Positions 31,270 through 41,413 of a stretch of 64,000 bases of DNA are shown piece by piece (within the stretch, counting starts at the first letter, position 1; every line of letters starts with the position of its first letter). The stretch lies in contig NZ_JABBDX010000009.1 in NCBI RefSeq assembly GCF_012847335.1, positions 1 to 64,000 of the forward strand. Direction: 5' to 3'. This stretch comes from Psychrobacter sp. MF31 (GTDB lineage: Bacteria > Pseudomonadota > Gammaproteobacteria > Pseudomonadales > Moraxellaceae). Under the pieces are notes generated by a model. That model saw only the letters and a program-made list of their open reading frames with translations. It had not been told where the DNA came from and ran no database searches. Made by a program: the position numbers and the translations under genes.

Positions 31270-31430
31270 ATAATGCTCCTTTGTTATTGATAATATGTTG
31301 GCTTGATTGGCAAAATACCGTTTGCGTCATGCGTTTTATTTGACCCGATGTTATCAGCTTGGCTTATAACTTATCATCACGGCATTTTATCTTGTATCCA
31401 CCTATAAAGCTTGGGCGAAAAAGTAGCTTG

Positions 31431-31458
31431 ATTATAACACCATTCTATCGAGTTTACA
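31431..31458 (-). promoter_or_regulatory. Candidate acpP promoter
   Basis: On the minus strand: -35 TGTAAA (31453-31458), 16-base spacer, -10 TATAAT (31431-31436), about 160 bases before the acpP start. The -10 is perfect and the -35 weak. A small CGAGT / ACTCG inverted repeat overlaps the -35. Confidence 0.45.
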
Positions 31459-31538
31459 CTCGTTCACGCATATTTTTATTGTTTATGATCATTAGCGATT
31501 TCAAAAGCTTGCCATCCCTTGCTAATGGCAAATATTAA

Positions 31539-32267
31539 TTACATATACATGCCGCCATTGACCGCAAGCACGGCACCGGTGATATAACTGGCTTCATCAC
31601 TGGCTAAAAACGAGACCGCTGCTGCAATGTCTTCTGGTTGACCTAAACGCCCAATCGGCACCGCATCAAGCATTGAGTTTAGTAAGCGCTCATCAAGCTC
31701 ATCGGTCATGTCCGTTTCAATAAGACCGGGGGCGACGCAGTTTACAGTAATTTGTCGTGAGCCAATCTCGCGTGCCAGCGTCCGGCTAAAGCCTTCAACG
31801 CCCGCTTTGGTTGCCGCATAGTTTGATTGACCAGCATTCCCCATTTCGGCAACGACTGAGCTGATATTAATGATTCGACCACGGCGCGCTTTCATCATCC
31901 CGCGAATAGCGCGTTTGCTCAAGCGATAAACGGAAGTTAAGTTGGTGTCAATGACATTGTCCCAATCTTCATCTTTCATTCGCATAAGCAAGCCATCTTG
32001 GGTGATCCCAGCATTATTCACCAGAACTTGAACAGCGCCATAAACGCTTTCAATTTCTTCAAATAGCTTTTCGATCTGACTCATGTCGCGAACGTCAAGA
32101 ACGCGACCGATGCCACCAATATCATGCAAATAATCATCGATCAGCGCCGCGCCTTTTTCAGTCGTTGCCGTGCCAATCACAAAATGACCTTCTTTTGCAA
32201 AACGCTTGGCAACTGCTTTGCCAATACCGCGGCTGGCGCCTGTTACTAACGTGATGGTTCGGCTCAT
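31539..32267 (-). CDS. fabG: 3-oxoacyl-[acyl-carrier-protein] reductase
   Basis: 242 residues, short-chain dehydrogenase/reductase. It reduces 3-oxoacyl-ACP with NADPH. TGASRGIG (9-16) binds the cofactor; the catalytic triad is Ser137, Tyr150 and Lys154 (NISSVVAEMG...SNYAATKAG). Its ATG overlaps the end of fabD by four bases (ATGA), giving translational coupling. Confidence 0.97.
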   Translation of the reverse strand: MSRTITLVTGASRGIGKAVAKRFAKEGHFVIGTATTEKGAALIDDYLHDIGGIGRVLDVRDMSQIEKLFEEIESVYGAVQVLVNNAGITQDGLLMRMKDEDWDNVIDTNLTSVYRLSKRAIRGMMKARRGRIINISSVVAEMGNAGQSNYAATKAGVEGFSRTLAREIGSRQITVNCVAPGLIETDMTDELDERLLNSMLDAVPIGRLGQPEDIAAAVSFLASDEASYITGAVLAVNGGMYM

Positions 32268-33232
32268 GATAGTACCTCCAGTACTTTATCTAATCGCGCA
32301 GGTTTGTCCGTAGGATAGCTTGGAATCGGCTCAGCTTGACGCTTTGCCAAGTTGCTCAGCACATTGCCGCTGCCACACTCAATTAAGATGTCAATTTGTT
32401 TATCGGCAAGCTCTTGCATAGTTTTTGACCAAAGCACCGGCTCGCTTAATTGTTCAGTTAACGCTTGTTTAATCGCTTGAATATTAGCCTCAACGCGAGC
32501 ATGACGATTTTGAATGACAGGGATCACTGCTGGCTCAAATTTAATGGCGGCAAGCATGTCCGCCAAAGCGCTTGTAGCAGGCGTCATCAATGCGCAGTGT
32601 GAAGGAACGCTTACTTTTAGCGGAATGGCTTTTTTACCGGTATTTTGGACTTTATCAATGACTGCATTTACGCCAGTTTCATTTCCTGAAACAACCACTT
32701 GACCTGGGCTATTAAAGTTTGCCGCATTAACAATCGCGCCATCGACGTGTTCTGTTGCCTGCTCGCAAAGGGTCTCAACTCGGCTGTCTTCAAGCCCTAA
32801 AACTGCTGCCATTGCGGTGTCAACGCCCGCAACCGCTTCTTGCATCAACTCGCCACGTTTATGAACTAAGCGGATCGCATCCGCAAATGAGATCACCCCA
32901 GCGGCACAAAGCGCGCTATATTCACCCAATGAATGCCCTGCCAAATAACGAGGCGCTTTTTCAAGCTTATCTTCTAAAATGCGCCATAAGGCAATACTTG
33001 CGGCAAGAAGTGCTGGCTGCGTGTATTTGGTTTGATTTAAGCGCACATCATCTTGGCAAATCTCCCACAAATCCTCACCAAGTGCTTGGCTTGCCTCAGA
33101 AAACGTGGCTTTAATTTGTGGGTATAACTCGGCAAGCTCACTCATCATGGCGACCGCTTGCGAGCCTTGACCTGGAAAAATCACCGCAACTCGTGATGGC
33201 AAAGTGGTTGCAGTTTCAGTGGCAAACGCCAT
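32264..33232 (-). CDS. fabD: Malonyl-CoA:ACP transacylase
   Basis: 322 residues. It loads malonyl groups onto ACP. GQGSQ (21-25), nucleophile Ser101 in GHSLGEY and the catalytic histidine His212 (VPSHCALM) are present. AAGGA precedes the ATG. In E. coli plsX and fabH lie between rpmF and fabD; both are absent here, and a terminator-like hairpin ends the rpmF message, so fabD probably begins a separate transcript. Confidence 0.96.
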   Translation of the reverse strand: MAFATETATTLPSRVAVIFPGQGSQAVAMMSELAELYPQIKATFSEASQALGEDLWEICQDDVRLNQTKYTQPALLAASIALWRILEDKLEKAPRYLAGHSLGEYSALCAAGVISFADAIRLVHKRGELMQEAVAGVDTAMAAVLGLEDSRVETLCEQATEHVDGAIVNAANFNSPGQVVVSGNETGVNAVIDKVQNTGKKAIPLKVSVPSHCALMTPATSALADMLAAIKFEPAVIPVIQNRHARVEANIQAIKQALTEQLSEPVLWSKTMQELADKQIDILIECGSGNVLSNLAKRQAEPIPSYPTDKPARLDKVLEVLS

Positions 33233-33556
33233 AGCCCATTATCCTTAAAAATAGTTATCGAATTCTCTGATGTTAATGACAATCACGATCAGCACCGGCT
33301 GCTATCATTACTAGCAATAGTAAACGGCTGTTGTGAATCATTGCCAATTTGCAAGCTCAAACTATACACTGCAACTTGTCTTACGCCTAGCCTTTTTCAG
33401 CATTATCAAAGCACGCCTAACAAATATTACCACTAAAAATTTCAATCAATAAAAAACCAAGTTATCCGGCAGCCTTTATCAAAGACGCAAAATAACTTGG
33501 CGGTTATAGCTTAGCTGCAAAATAAAAAGATGACTGATCATCTTTTTAAGGCTCAA
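33233..33556. other. Intergenic region between rpmF and fabD
   Basis: 324 bases in the place where E. coli has plsX and fabH. The left third holds the rpmF terminator (33451-33500 on the minus strand); the rest must contain the fabD promoter. I see no remnant of either missing gene. Confidence 0.55.
33451..33500 (-). terminator. Terminator after rpmF
   Basis: On the minus strand: CCAAGTTAT (33492-33500) pairs with ATAACTTGG (33457-33465), directly followed by TTTTTT. The intervening 26 bases can form an inner stem. It separates yceD-rpmF from the fab genes. Confidence 0.75.
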
Positions 33557-33739
33557 TTAAGCCTCTTGGCTCACTTTAAACAACTGACGACCACGGTAAA
33601 AACCATCTTTAGTCATGTGGTGACGGCGATGTTTTTCACCAGTAGTGGCATCAATGCTCAGCTCAGCCACGCTCATGTGGTGGTGTGAACGGCGCATGTC
33701 ACGACGCGAACGGCTTTTACGGTTTTGTTGAACAGCCAT
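33557..33739 (-). CDS. rpmF: 50S ribosomal protein L32
   Basis: 60 residues. Begins [19 protein letters not shown] and is highly basic. It lacks the CxxC zinc-ribbon pairs found in some L32 paralogues, so it is the zinc-independent form. It follows yceD as in most proteobacteria, although here the gap is 257 bases. Confidence 0.96.
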   Translation of the reverse strand: MAVQQNRKSRSRRDMRRSHHHMSVAELSIDATTGEKHRRHHMTKDGFYRGRQLFKVSQEA

Positions 33740-33996
33740 GATATAGCTCCTATACTAAAAAGGGTAAGCTTAAAATTCAGCTTTAATCGATACTAACGCA
33801 GGCGCTATCATCACAACACCTAAAGTCGCTGCATCATTAAATCAAAAAAGTAATAAACTGGCATCATATTTTGAACAAGCCTTGTGATTAAAAGTCTTGC
33901 TTTTAAATGATATTACCAGCAGTTTTTTGCCAGAATGCAATAAACCGGTCATTATACGCATGTTTTTGCGATTAATAAAGCCCTAAGCTTTGAAAA

Positions 33997-34593
33997 TTAA
34001 AGCTTACCTTTTAATGCCGCAAGCGCTGCAAATGGGTTTTCTTGCTCAATCTCTGGAATATCGCCAACTTGCTCCACCGCCATCTCGCAATCATCATGCT
34101 TGGGTGCTAAAGGCAACTTTAACAGCATCTCATCTTCAATCAAGGTTTTAAATGGTAGCAATTGCTCATGATGAGATTGCTCAACCACCTCATTTAGCAC
34201 CAAATAGTCTTGATCCTCATCAATGAGCTGAATTTGAGCTTCATCATCAAGAAGCGCCAAATCATAATCATCGGTTAAATCAACAGCAACGGGGTTTAAG
34301 CAGCGCTGGCAAGTCAGCCAAACTTCGCCTGTAACCTTAAAAACCAAATGTAGCACATGGTTTTGGCGATAAAAATGAGCATTAATTAATAAGGGCTCAG
34401 GCAATTGACTGGCATCACTTAGCACCGACAAGCGCTCAAATGCCGTAACAGGGATTTTTCCTGACCAATTAAAATCTGTATCCGCCCACTTTTCTAAAGC
34501 TAAGCTATCAGGAATTGTGGTTTTCAGTTGATCATTTAAGTGATCAGATGACAAGGTGGCGTCACTTTGCTTCATTCGCAGCCTCGCTGACAA
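33997..34593 (-). CDS. yceD: YceD family (DUF177) protein
   Basis: 198 residues. The conserved block VWLTCQRCLNPV carries the CxxC characteristic of DUF177, followed by an acidic C-terminal half. YceD is linked to 23S rRNA accumulation and is almost always found in front of rpmF, as here. Divergent from epmC. The start at 34593 is the ORF's first ATG; a second at codon 7 (KQSDATL side) is not excluded. Confidence 0.9.
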   Translation of the reverse strand: MSARLRMKQSDATLSSDHLNDQLKTTIPDSLALEKWADTDFNWSGKIPVTAFERLSVLSDASQLPEPLLINAHFYRQNHVLHLVFKVTGEVWLTCQRCLNPVAVDLTDDYDLALLDDEAQIQLIDEDQDYLVLNEVVEQSHHEQLLPFKTLIEDEMLLKLPLAPKHDDCEMAVEQVGDIPEIEQENPFAALAALKGKL

Positions 34594-34719
34594 AAATCAT
34601 ATATAATAATGAGCGCTATACTAACGCAATTTGTTGCTAAGCTCTAGGAGCCGATTGTTACAACGCCTAGAACCATTTCTAGCTGTTCATTAAAACTTTC
34701 TTAAACGTTGATAATAACG

Positions 34720-35382
34720 ATGACCACAACTACTGCGCCAAGTTTTTCTAAACTCATGACTTCATATCGTGCCAAAGCACTATTATTGGCACTTGATAAC
34801 TTAATCAATAACCCTGAGCGCTTAATCAAGACCTTATCAAACAATCAATTAGTCAATTTCGGTCGCCCTAATTTTATCCACGAAGAACAAGCAACGACAT
34901 GGTTAATTGAGCTCTTTAATACTTTATTTACTCAGCAAAACACCATTTTAGTTCGCGGCAATCATGAACCTGAATATTTTCCAGCAACCTTTGATCAACC
35001 TGCAAAAATTGTTTTTGCTCATGGCTTTTTTGCAAGCGCCCTTCATGAAATGAGCCATTGGTGTATTGCCGGTCAAAAGCGGCGTAAGCTTAATGATTTT
35101 GGCTACTGGTACGCGCCAGATGGTCGATCAGCGCAGCAGCAATCAGCGTTTGAAAAAGTTGAAATTAAACCACAAGCGATTGAGTGCTTATTAACCCTAA
35201 GTTGCCAAAGACCTTTTCAAGTCTCTCAAGACAATTTATTTGCTGACTTTGATACCAGCCATAGCACCTTTGCTGCTGATGTTTACGATCAAGCGCTAGA
35301 CTATCTAAGCCGTCCAAGCGCCCTCCCAAGTGACGCTCAACTGCTACTGTTCACCTTTTTAACGATTCACTACGCGCTTTAA
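34720..35382 (+). CDS. epmC: Elongation factor P hydroxylase (EpmC)
   Basis: About 220 residues. It hydroxylates the beta-lysyl-modified lysine of EF-P. The diagnostic core is HGFFASALHEMSHWCIAGQKRR...DFGYWYAPDGR, with conserved His and Glu metal ligands, followed by FEKVEIKPQAIE. Slightly longer than E. coli YfcM (182). Start set at the ATG at 34720, since the four codons upstream begin with TTG. Implies that EpmA/EpmB-type EF-P modification exists elsewhere in the genome. Confidence 0.92.
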   Translation: MTTTTAPSFSKLMTSYRAKALLLALDNLINNPERLIKTLSNNQLVNFGRPNFIHEEQATTWLIELFNTLFTQQNTILVRGNHEPEYFPATFDQPAKIVFAHGFFASALHEMSHWCIAGQKRRKLNDFGYWYAPDGRSAQQQSAFEKVEIKPQAIECLLTLSCQRPFQVSQDNLFADFDTSHSTFAADVYDQALDYLSRPSALPSDAQLLLFTFLTIHYAL

Positions 35383-35478
35383 CGTCAGCATTATATTATC
35401 AAGACCTGCTTTTTCTTATACTGTTGAGTCGTTGGCGATTTATTTTAATTCTAATAACAGCTTTATAAGGAGCGCATC

Positions 35479-36099
35479 ATGCAAACACTTTACATCCACC
35501 CAGAAAACCCACAACCGCGACTGATTGACCAAGCCGCTCAGCTTTTGCGCGATGACAAACTGATCGTTTACCCAACTGATACCAGCTACGCATTTGGTTG
35601 CCGACTAGGCGCCAAAGAGGCTTTGGAGAAATTAAAACACATCCGCGAGCTTGATGATAAGCATCAATTTACTTTGCTTTGTCGCGATTTAAGTGAGATT
35701 GCAACTTATGCGGTGGTGGATAATCATCAATTTAAGCAGCTAAAAGCGCATACGCCCGCTCCGATCACTTTTATTTTAACAGCAACGCGTGACGTCCCCA
35801 AAAAGCTTGCTCATCCCAAGAAAAAAACCATCGGTATTCGTGTTCCAAGTAACCCCATTGCTCAAGCTCTATTAGAAGCTATGGATGAGCCTATTTTAAC
35901 CAGCTCATTGATTCTGCCTGATCAAAGCCAAATTCTTGATGATCCATTTGATATTGAAGAGGCGCTTAGCAATCAAATTGATGGCTTAATCAACGCTGGA
36001 ATCCAAACAACTAAGCTGACCACCATTGTAGATATGACTGAAAGCTCGCCTAAAATCATTCGTCAAGGCGCAACAAACGTGGATTCATTGATGATTTAG
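35479..36099 (+). CDS. yciO: YciO-type threonylcarbamoyl-AMP synthase-like protein
   Basis: 206 residues, same length as E. coli YciO. The YrdC-like fold is seen in IVYPTDTSYAFGCR, FTLLCRDLSEIATYA, PAPITFILTAT and KTIGIRVPSNPIAQALL. YciO has the ATP/threonine pocket of TsaC but weak activity in tRNA t6A synthesis; the distinct TsaC would be elsewhere. AAGGAG precedes the ATG. Converges with rplQ across a terminator. Confidence 0.9.
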   Translation: MQTLYIHPENPQPRLIDQAAQLLRDDKLIVYPTDTSYAFGCRLGAKEALEKLKHIRELDDKHQFTLLCRDLSEIATYAVVDNHQFKQLKAHTPAPITFILTATRDVPKKLAHPKKKTIGIRVPSNPIAQALLEAMDEPILTSSLILPDQSQILDDPFDIEEALSNQIDGLINAGIQTTKLTTIVDMTESSPKIIRQGATNVDSLMI

Positions 36100-36131
36100 C
36101 TAGTAGTAGATTGATAGTTAACATGAGCCAT

Positions 36132-36164
36132 AAAAAAAGCTCCAAATAAATTGGAGCTTTTTTA
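36132..36164. terminator. Bidirectional terminator closing the alpha operon
   Basis: AAAAAGCTCCAA / TTGGAGCTTTTT perfect 12-base stem, five-base loop, T-runs both ways. It ends rplQ and the converging yciO. Confidence 0.92.
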
Positions 36165-36182
36165 GCTTAAGCCTTTATAAAA

Positions 36183-36548
36183 TTAGTCGCGATCAACCAA
36201 TTCTACATAAGCCATCGGCGCATTATCACCATCACGGTAACCGCATTTTACAATGCGAAGGTAGCCACCTGGACGAGTTTGATAACGAGGTCCTAATGTA
36301 CCAAATAATTTACCAACCATAGCTTTGCTACGCATCCGGCTGAATGCCAAACGACGATTTGCAACGCTATCTTCTTTTGCTAAAGTGATTAATGGCTCGG
36401 CAACGCGGCGCAATTCTTTAGCTTTTGGCAACGTGGTTTTAATCAGTTCATGCTCAAACAGTGAGTTGGTCATGTTCTGGAACATTGCCTTACGATGACT
36501 GCTGGTACGACCCAGCTTGACTCCACTCTTACGATGGCGCATGGTCAA
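36183..36548 (-). CDS. rplQ: 50S ribosomal protein L17
   Basis: 121 residues; [20 protein letters not shown] start and the C-terminal [16 protein letters not shown] are typical. It binds 23S rRNA near the tunnel exit. Last gene of rpsM-rpsK-rpsD-rpoA-rplQ, 13 bases after rpoA, ending at a strong terminator. Confidence 0.98.
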   Translation of the reverse strand: MTMRHRKSGVKLGRTSSHRKAMFQNMTNSLFEHELIKTTLPKAKELRRVAEPLITLAKEDSVANRRLAFSRMRSKAMVGKLFGTLGPRYQTRPGGYLRIVKCGYRDGDNAPMAYVELVDRD

Positions 36549-36561
36549 ATATCCTTAAAGT

Positions 36562-37569
36562 TTAACGGCTACGATAAGAAAAACGGTCATCAACACGCAA
36601 ATCGGCAGGAGGCCAATTATCAAGACGCATGCCAAGCTCTAAATCTTTAGAAGCCAGAACGTCTTTAATTTCAGTCAATGATTTCTTACCAAGATTTGGG
36701 GTTTTTAAGAGTTCAGTCTCTGAACGTTGCACCAAATCACCGATATAGTAAATGTTTTCAGCTTTCAAGCAGTTGGCTGAGCGAACCGTTAGTTCAAGAT
36801 CGTCCACAGGGCGCAAAAGCACCGGATCGACCTCTTCTTTTTCTTTCACAGGCTCAGGCGCTTCTTCAGCTTCTAAGTCAACAAAGATAGAAATCTGTTG
36901 TTGTAAAATAGTGGCAGCTTTTCGAATTGCTTCTTCTGGATCAATTGTGCCATTAGTTTCAAGCTCAATGATAAGACGATCAAGATCGGTACGCTGTTCA
37001 ACACGAGCGTTCTCAACCTGATAAGCAACACGAAGCACAGGACTAAAGCTTGCATCAAGCTTTAAGCGACCAATTGCTTTGGTGTCACCATCTTCACGGC
37101 GCTGATTTGCAGGCTCATATCCACGACCCATTACCACTCGCAGACGCATTTTTAAATGACCGCGCTCGCTTAATGTTCCAAGCACCAAATCAGGATTGGC
37201 GATGTCCACATTATGCGGCAGCGCAATGTCTGCAGCAGTAATCGTGCCTGGACCTTGTTTATCTAAGGTCAAAAATACTTCATTTTGGTCATGCAAAGTA
37301 ATTGCCAAGCCTTTTAAGTTTAAAAGCAAGTCAAGAACGTCTTCTTGCAATCCCTCAAGCGTTGAGTATTCATGGTTAACCCCATCAATCTCAGCTTCAA
37401 TGACAGCTGCGCCTGGTAATGAAGATAATAAGATGCGGCGAAGGGCATTTCCTAGGGTATGCCCAAAGCCGCGCTCTAACGGTTCGAGTGTGACTTTCGC
37501 AATCGTTTCGTTAACCGTATCCACGTTAATGGCATTTGGCGTTAGAAACTCAGTTGCATTTAGCATCAT
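36562..37569 (-). CDS. rpoA: DNA-directed RNA polymerase subunit alpha
   Basis: 335 residues, full length. The N-terminal dimerisation domain ([22 protein letters not shown]) and C-terminal DNA-binding domain ([19 protein letters not shown]...[16 protein letters not shown]), which contacts UP elements and activators, are both intact. GAGG lies before the ATG pair. Within the alpha operon between rpsD and rplQ. Confidence 0.98.
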   Translation of the reverse strand: MMLNATEFLTPNAINVDTVNETIAKVTLEPLERGFGHTLGNALRRILLSSLPGAAVIEAEIDGVNHEYSTLEGLQEDVLDLLLNLKGLAITLHDQNEVFLTLDKQGPGTITAADIALPHNVDIANPDLVLGTLSERGHLKMRLRVVMGRGYEPANQRREDGDTKAIGRLKLDASFSPVLRVAYQVENARVEQRTDLDRLIIELETNGTIDPEEAIRKAATILQQQISIFVDLEAEEAPEPVKEKEEVDPVLLRPVDDLELTVRSANCLKAENIYYIGDLVQRSETELLKTPNLGKKSLTEIKDVLASKDLELGMRLDNWPPADLRVDDRFSYRSR

Positions 37570-37652
37570 GGTGTCACCTCGAATTATTTAACTGGTTTAA
37601 TAAACGCAATTGCGTTATTGGTCTTAACCTCAGTTGTAACAGCAACTAACTA

Positions 37653-38294
37653 TTACTTAGAGTAAAGCTCAACAATCAAGCTTTCGTTGATTTCAGCTGG
37701 CAAATCAATGCGTTCAGGCGCTTGCTTAAACGTACCTTGAAGTTTGCTATGATCAACGTCTAGCCACTCAGGAATTCCACGCTGAGAAGCAAGCTCAACA
37801 GCGTTTTTGATTCGAAGCTGTTCGCGAGATTTTTCTTGAACGGCAATCACATCCCCATCTTGAAGCTGAATTGATGGAATGTTTACGCGAACAAACTCCT
37901 CACGGCCAGCTTTTTTAAGCATGATAGCACGGTGGCTTACAAGCTGACGCGCTTCTGCGCGAGTTGAGCCAAAGCCCATACGATAAACAACGTTATCTAG
38001 GCGACTTTCAAGCATTGCAAGAAGGTTTTCACCCGTTGCGCCACGTTTACGAGCGGCTTCTTTATAGTAATTGGCAAATTGACGCTCAAGAACGCCATAC
38101 ATGCGCTTCACTTTTTGTTTTTCACGAAGCTGCAACGCGTATTCTGACGTTTTATTGCGGCTGGTGCCATGTTGTCCTGGCGCACGACCGGCTTTTTTGG
38201 TTTTCACGTCATAAGGTTTAACACCTGATTTAAGACCTAAATCAGTACCTTCGCGGCGTGATAACTTGAGTTTTGGTCCAATATAACGGGCCAT
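37653..38294 (-). CDS. rpsD: 30S ribosomal protein S4
   Basis: 213 residues; S4 RNA-binding domain [26 protein letters not shown] and C-terminal IVELYSK. A primary 16S rRNA binder, and in E. coli the translational repressor of the alpha operon. The leader in front of rpsM at 39109-39272 would be its likely target here. Confidence 0.98.
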   Translation of the reverse strand: MARYIGPKLKLSRREGTDLGLKSGVKPYDVKTKKAGRAPGQHGTSRNKTSEYALQLREKQKVKRMYGVLERQFANYYKEAARKRGATGENLLAMLESRLDNVVYRMGFGSTRAEARQLVSHRAIMLKKAGREEFVRVNIPSIQLQDGDVIAVQEKSREQLRIKNAVELASQRGIPEWLDVDHSKLQGTFKQAPERIDLPAEINESLIVELYSK

Positions 38295-38341
38295 TGAAAT
38301 GTCTCCTTAAGCTTTTGGGATAAAAAGCTTCGTCTGAAATC

Positions 38342-38731
38342 TTAGACGCGGCGCTTTTTAGGCGGGCGGCAACCATTGTGTGGGATTGGGGTTACATCAG
38401 AGATGCTGTTGATTTTATATCCCAATGCTCCAAGAGCTCTTACCGCAGACTCACGACCTGGCCCTGGTCCTTTGACCAAAACATCAACATTCTTCACACC
38501 ATATTCTTGAGCAGCTTTACCAGCAACTTCAGCTGCCACCTGAGCGGCAAATGGGGTAGATTTGCGTGAACCACGGAAGCCTTGTCCACCTGAAGTGGCC
38601 CAAGCCAATGCATTACCTTGGCGATCGGTAATCGTAACAATGGTGTTATTAAAAGACGCATGGATATGGGCTACGCCCTCCGATACTGAACGACGCGTCA
38701 CTTTCTTGCGACTGCGAGTGTCTTTAGCCAT
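38342..38731 (-). CDS. rpsK: 30S ribosomal protein S11
   Basis: 129 residues; [20 protein letters not shown] and [17 protein letters not shown] and the C-terminal [13 protein letters not shown] are invariant family blocks. Platform protein of the 30S subunit. Lies 20 bases after rpsM. Confidence 0.98.
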   Translation of the reverse strand: MAKDTRSRKKVTRRSVSEGVAHIHASFNNTIVTITDRQGNALAWATSGGQGFRGSRKSTPFAAQVAAEVAGKAAQEYGVKNVDVLVKGPGPGRESAVRALGALGYKINSISDVTPIPHNGCRPPKKRRV

Positions 38732-38751
38732 CTTTTAGCTTCCTAAGTTAA

Positions 38752-39108
38752 TTATTTTTTGATTGCGCGGCGAGGACCCTTACGAGTTCGCGCATTGGTT
38801 TTCGTACGCTGACCATTGACAGGCAAGTTACGACGATGGCGGATGCCACGGTAGCAGCCTAAATCGACCAAACGCTTGATATTCATTGACACTTCACGAC
38901 GAAGATCACCTTCGGTCGCATAGTTGGCAACTTCTGCACGGACAGCATCTAACTGAGTATCGTCAAGTTGACTGATCTTAGTGGTTGGTGCAATGTTTAC
39001 GGCTTCAAGAATTTTTTGAGCAGTAGTGCGGCCAATACCAAAGATGTAAGTCAATGAGATCACAGCGTGCTTGTTGTCCGGAATGTTGACACCGGCAATA
39101 CGAGCCAT
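38752..39108 (-). CDS. rpsM: 30S ribosomal protein S13
   Basis: 118 residues; [20 protein letters not shown], the helix-turn-helix-like [14 protein letters not shown] and the basic C-terminal [14 protein letters not shown]. Located at the head of the 30S subunit, contacting P-site tRNA. First gene of the alpha operon, TGGAG before the ATG, preceded by a structured leader. Confidence 0.98.
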   Translation of the reverse strand: MARIAGVNIPDNKHAVISLTYIFGIGRTTAQKILEAVNIAPTTKISQLDDTQLDAVRAEVANYATEGDLRREVSMNIKRLVDLGCYRGIRHRRNLPVNGQRTKTNARTRKGPRRAIKK

Positions 39109-39272
39109 TGCTTATTCTCCATTAAAGAAAAACAAAGGTTAAATTTTTGTTTTTCAGATTTATTGCGGTTCATAGAAATAATTTAATTTTTTTAAACTAA
39201 ATTATGTATGAACTACGGCAAGTGGCGGATAATATCTTATCCGCCGTTATTTTTCAAGTATTAATTATTAAA
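39109..39272 (-). promoter_or_regulatory. Alpha operon leader between rpmJ and rpsM
   Basis: On the minus strand it holds a 9-base perfect hairpin GGCGGATAA / TTATCCGCC (39224-39245) and a 10-base perfect hairpin GAAAAACAAA / TTTGTTTTTC (39127-39155) that ends about ten bases before the rpsM ribosome-binding site. ACGGC (39243-39247) can pair with GCCGT (39215-39219), competing with the first stem. E. coli uses a pseudoknot at this place for S4 repression; the same role is inferred here. Confidence 0.55.
39229..39257 (-). promoter_or_regulatory. Candidate alpha operon promoter
   Basis: On the minus strand: TTGAAA (39252-39257), 17-base spacer, TATTAT (39229-39234). It overlaps the first hairpin of the leader region, so if used the message would start inside that hairpin. 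Confidence 0.4.
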
Positions 39273-39389
39273 TTAACCTTGACGCTGCTTATGGCGTGGT
39301 TCTGCAGTGCAGATCACATGAACGCGACCTTTACGGCGAACGATTTTGCAGCTACCACAAATTTTCTTAACTGATGCTTGAACTTTCAT
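39273..39389 (-). CDS. rpmJ: 50S ribosomal protein L36
   Basis: 38 residues, too short for most ORF listings. Begins [19 protein letters not shown] and ends [10 protein letters not shown]. Two CxxC-type cysteines (CGSC, with C and H later in VICTAEPRH) show the zinc-binding form. AGGAG lies five bases before the ATG. It follows secY by 34 bases and closes the spc block. Confidence 0.96.
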   Translation of the reverse strand: MKVQASVKKICGSCKIVRRKGRVHVICTAEPRHKQRQG

Positions 39390-39423
39390 CGCATGCTCCT
39401 AAAAATGGTTCCCAACAACCTAA

Positions 39424-40770
39424 TTATGATTGTGAGGGCGACTGAATTAACGTTTGATCATGGTATTGGTGAGTCATCAAATGCGCTTGGATTTGAGAAA
39501 TAAAGTCCATTACTACCACGACCATAATAAGTAGTGAAGTTCCACCAAGATGAAATGGCACTCCAAATGAGGACTGAATAATCATTGGCATTAAACAAAT
39601 CACCGTCATATAAATCGCTCCAATAAAGGTCAGCCGATTTAAAACATGATCAAGATAACGCTGAGTTTGTTGTCCGGGACGAATTCCTGGAATATAAGCG
39701 CCGCTTCGTTTAAGGTTTTCAGCAACTTCGCGCGGACTAAAAACCAATGCCGTATAAAAATAGCAAAAGAAGATAATCATAGCGCCAAATAAAATCAAAT
39801 ATAAAGGTTGACCAGGTGACAATACCAATGCCATATTTTGCAAAATCTTTTGAATCATGGTCGGGTCATTAGACTGACCCACCCACTGCCCCAAACTTGC
39901 AGGAAACAGCAATAAAGAGCTTGCAAAAATAGCAGGAATGACCCCAGCCATATTGATTTTAAGTGGTAAATGCGATTGCTGCTGGGCATATATCTTCCGG
40001 CCCTGCTGCTGTTTTTGAGCATAATTTACTGGAACTCGGCGCTGAGCGCGCTCGATATAAACAATCCCTGCAGTAACGGCAACGCCTAATACCACAAATA
40101 TAAACAGCACAATCAGATTTAATTGACCCTGATTGACCTGCTCAATAGATTGCGAAATAATCCCCGGAGTTCCGGCAACAATACTGGCAAAGATCAGCAT
40201 TGAAATGCCATTACCAACGCCGCGCTCAGTGATCTGTTCACCAAGCCACATCAAAAACATGGCGCCAGCAACCAAAGAGGTCACTGCTGGAATATAAAAG
40301 GTCAACCCTGAGGATAGCGTCAAGTTTTGACTGATTAGCCCAGCACACATCCCAAAAGACTGTACCAATGCCAATGCCAGCGTTCCTTGGCGCGTATACT
40401 TGTTAATCTTACGCCGACCTGCTTCACCTTCTTTTTTCAAAGCTTCAAGTGAAGGCAGGACAGCCGACATCATCTGAACAATAATTGACGCTGAAATATA
40501 AGGCATGATGCCAAGCGCCATAATCGACATTCGCTCAAGCGCGCCTCCTGAGAACATATTAAACATGCTCAAGATGGTGTTTTCGTTGCGCGAAAATAGT
40601 TCTGCCAGATTAACCGGATTGATTCCAGGAACCGGAATATGGGACCCTAAGCGATAAACAATCAATGCGCCAATTAAAAATAACAACCGCGACCAAAGCT
40701 CATCATATTTACGAATGAAGGCGATGGGATTGAGCGGAATTCCTGATGAGGACATTGATTGTTTAGCCAC
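39424..40770 (-). CDS. secY: Protein translocase subunit SecY
   Basis: 448 residues with ten membrane segments; core of the SecYEG channel. Family signatures [11 protein letters not shown], the first-segment block [19 protein letters not shown] and GFRPGQQT-like [20 protein letters not shown] are present. Sits at its usual place after rplO in the spc operon, three bases away. Confidence 0.97.
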   Translation of the reverse strand: MAKQSMSSSGIPLNPIAFIRKYDELWSRLLFLIGALIVYRLGSHIPVPGINPVNLAELFSRNENTILSMFNMFSGGALERMSIMALGIMPYISASIIVQMMSAVLPSLEALKKEGEAGRRKINKYTRQGTLALALVQSFGMCAGLISQNLTLSSGLTFYIPAVTSLVAGAMFLMWLGEQITERGVGNGISMLIFASIVAGTPGIISQSIEQVNQGQLNLIVLFIFVVLGVAVTAGIVYIERAQRRVPVNYAQKQQQGRKIYAQQQSHLPLKINMAGVIPAIFASSLLLFPASLGQWVGQSNDPTMIQKILQNMALVLSPGQPLYLILFGAMIIFFCYFYTALVFSPREVAENLKRSGAYIPGIRPGQQTQRYLDHVLNRLTFIGAIYMTVICLMPMIIQSSFGVPFHLGGTSLLIMVVVVMDFISQIQAHLMTHQYHDQTLIQSPSQS

Positions 40771-40773
40771 GAT

Positions 40774-41214
40774 TTACTCCTCGATGCTGCCGCCAGCAGC
40801 TTCGATCGCTTGTTTAGCACCTTTGGTTACTTTAACACCTTTAAAGGTGAAAGCTTTTGTCACGTCACCTGACAAGATAACGCGAACGCGTTTCATATCA
40901 TGACGGATGATGTTAGCCGCTTTTAAGCTTTCAAGACTTACAACATCGCCGTCTACTTTGTTAAGCTCAGACAAACGAACTTCAGCAGTCGTCATTGCCA
41001 TTTTACTGGTAAAGCCAAACTTAGGAACGCGGCGGTAAAGTGGCATTTGACCACCTTCAAATCCTGCACCGATGCTTGATCCTGAACGTGACTTTTGACC
41101 TTTGACCCCGCGGCCGCCAGTTTTACCAAGTCCTGAACCGATACCACGACCACGGCGATGGGCAGTTTTTTTCGCACCAACGCCTGGTGATAATTCGTTT
41201 AATCGAAGTCCCAT
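40774..41214 (-). CDS. rplO: 50S ribosomal protein L15
   Basis: 146 residues; [38 protein letters not shown] and the C-terminal [11 protein letters not shown] are typical. Its ATG overlaps the rpmD stop by one base (TAATG). Confidence 0.98.
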   Translation of the reverse strand: MGLRLNELSPGVGAKKTAHRRGRGIGSGLGKTGGRGVKGQKSRSGSSIGAGFEGGQMPLYRRVPKFGFTSKMAMTTAEVRLSELNKVDGDVVSLESLKAANIIRHDMKRVRVILSGDVTKAFTFKGVKVTKGAKQAIEAAGGSIEE

Positions 41215-41393
41215 TACACTTCCTCCACTTTTACCATGTAGTTGATGCGATTGACCATTCCACGGGTAGATGGCGTGTCTTCTACTTCAACAGTATGACC
41301 GATACGGCGCAGTCCCAATCCTTTCAAGCACGCTTTGTGGCTTTTGAGGCGATGGGCTCCCGATTTAAATTGAGTGACTTTCATTGTTTTCAT
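41214..41393 (-). CDS. rpmD: 50S ribosomal protein L30
   Basis: 59 residues, starting [14 protein letters not shown] and ending [10 protein letters not shown]; the [20 protein letters not shown] block is the L30 signature. AGGTGAG lies before the ATG at 41393; a second ATG three codons later is possible. Located between rpsE and rplO, the standard place. Confidence 0.95.
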   Translation of the reverse strand: MKTMKVTQFKSGAHRLKSHKACLKGLGLRRIGHTVEVEDTPSTRGMVNRINYMVKVEEV

Positions 41394-41413
41394 CGTAACT
41401 CACCTACTTAAAG

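Noticed and set aside
36752-37591. Long plus-strand ORFs across rpoA
   Set aside because: Antisense shadows of a highly conserved gene.
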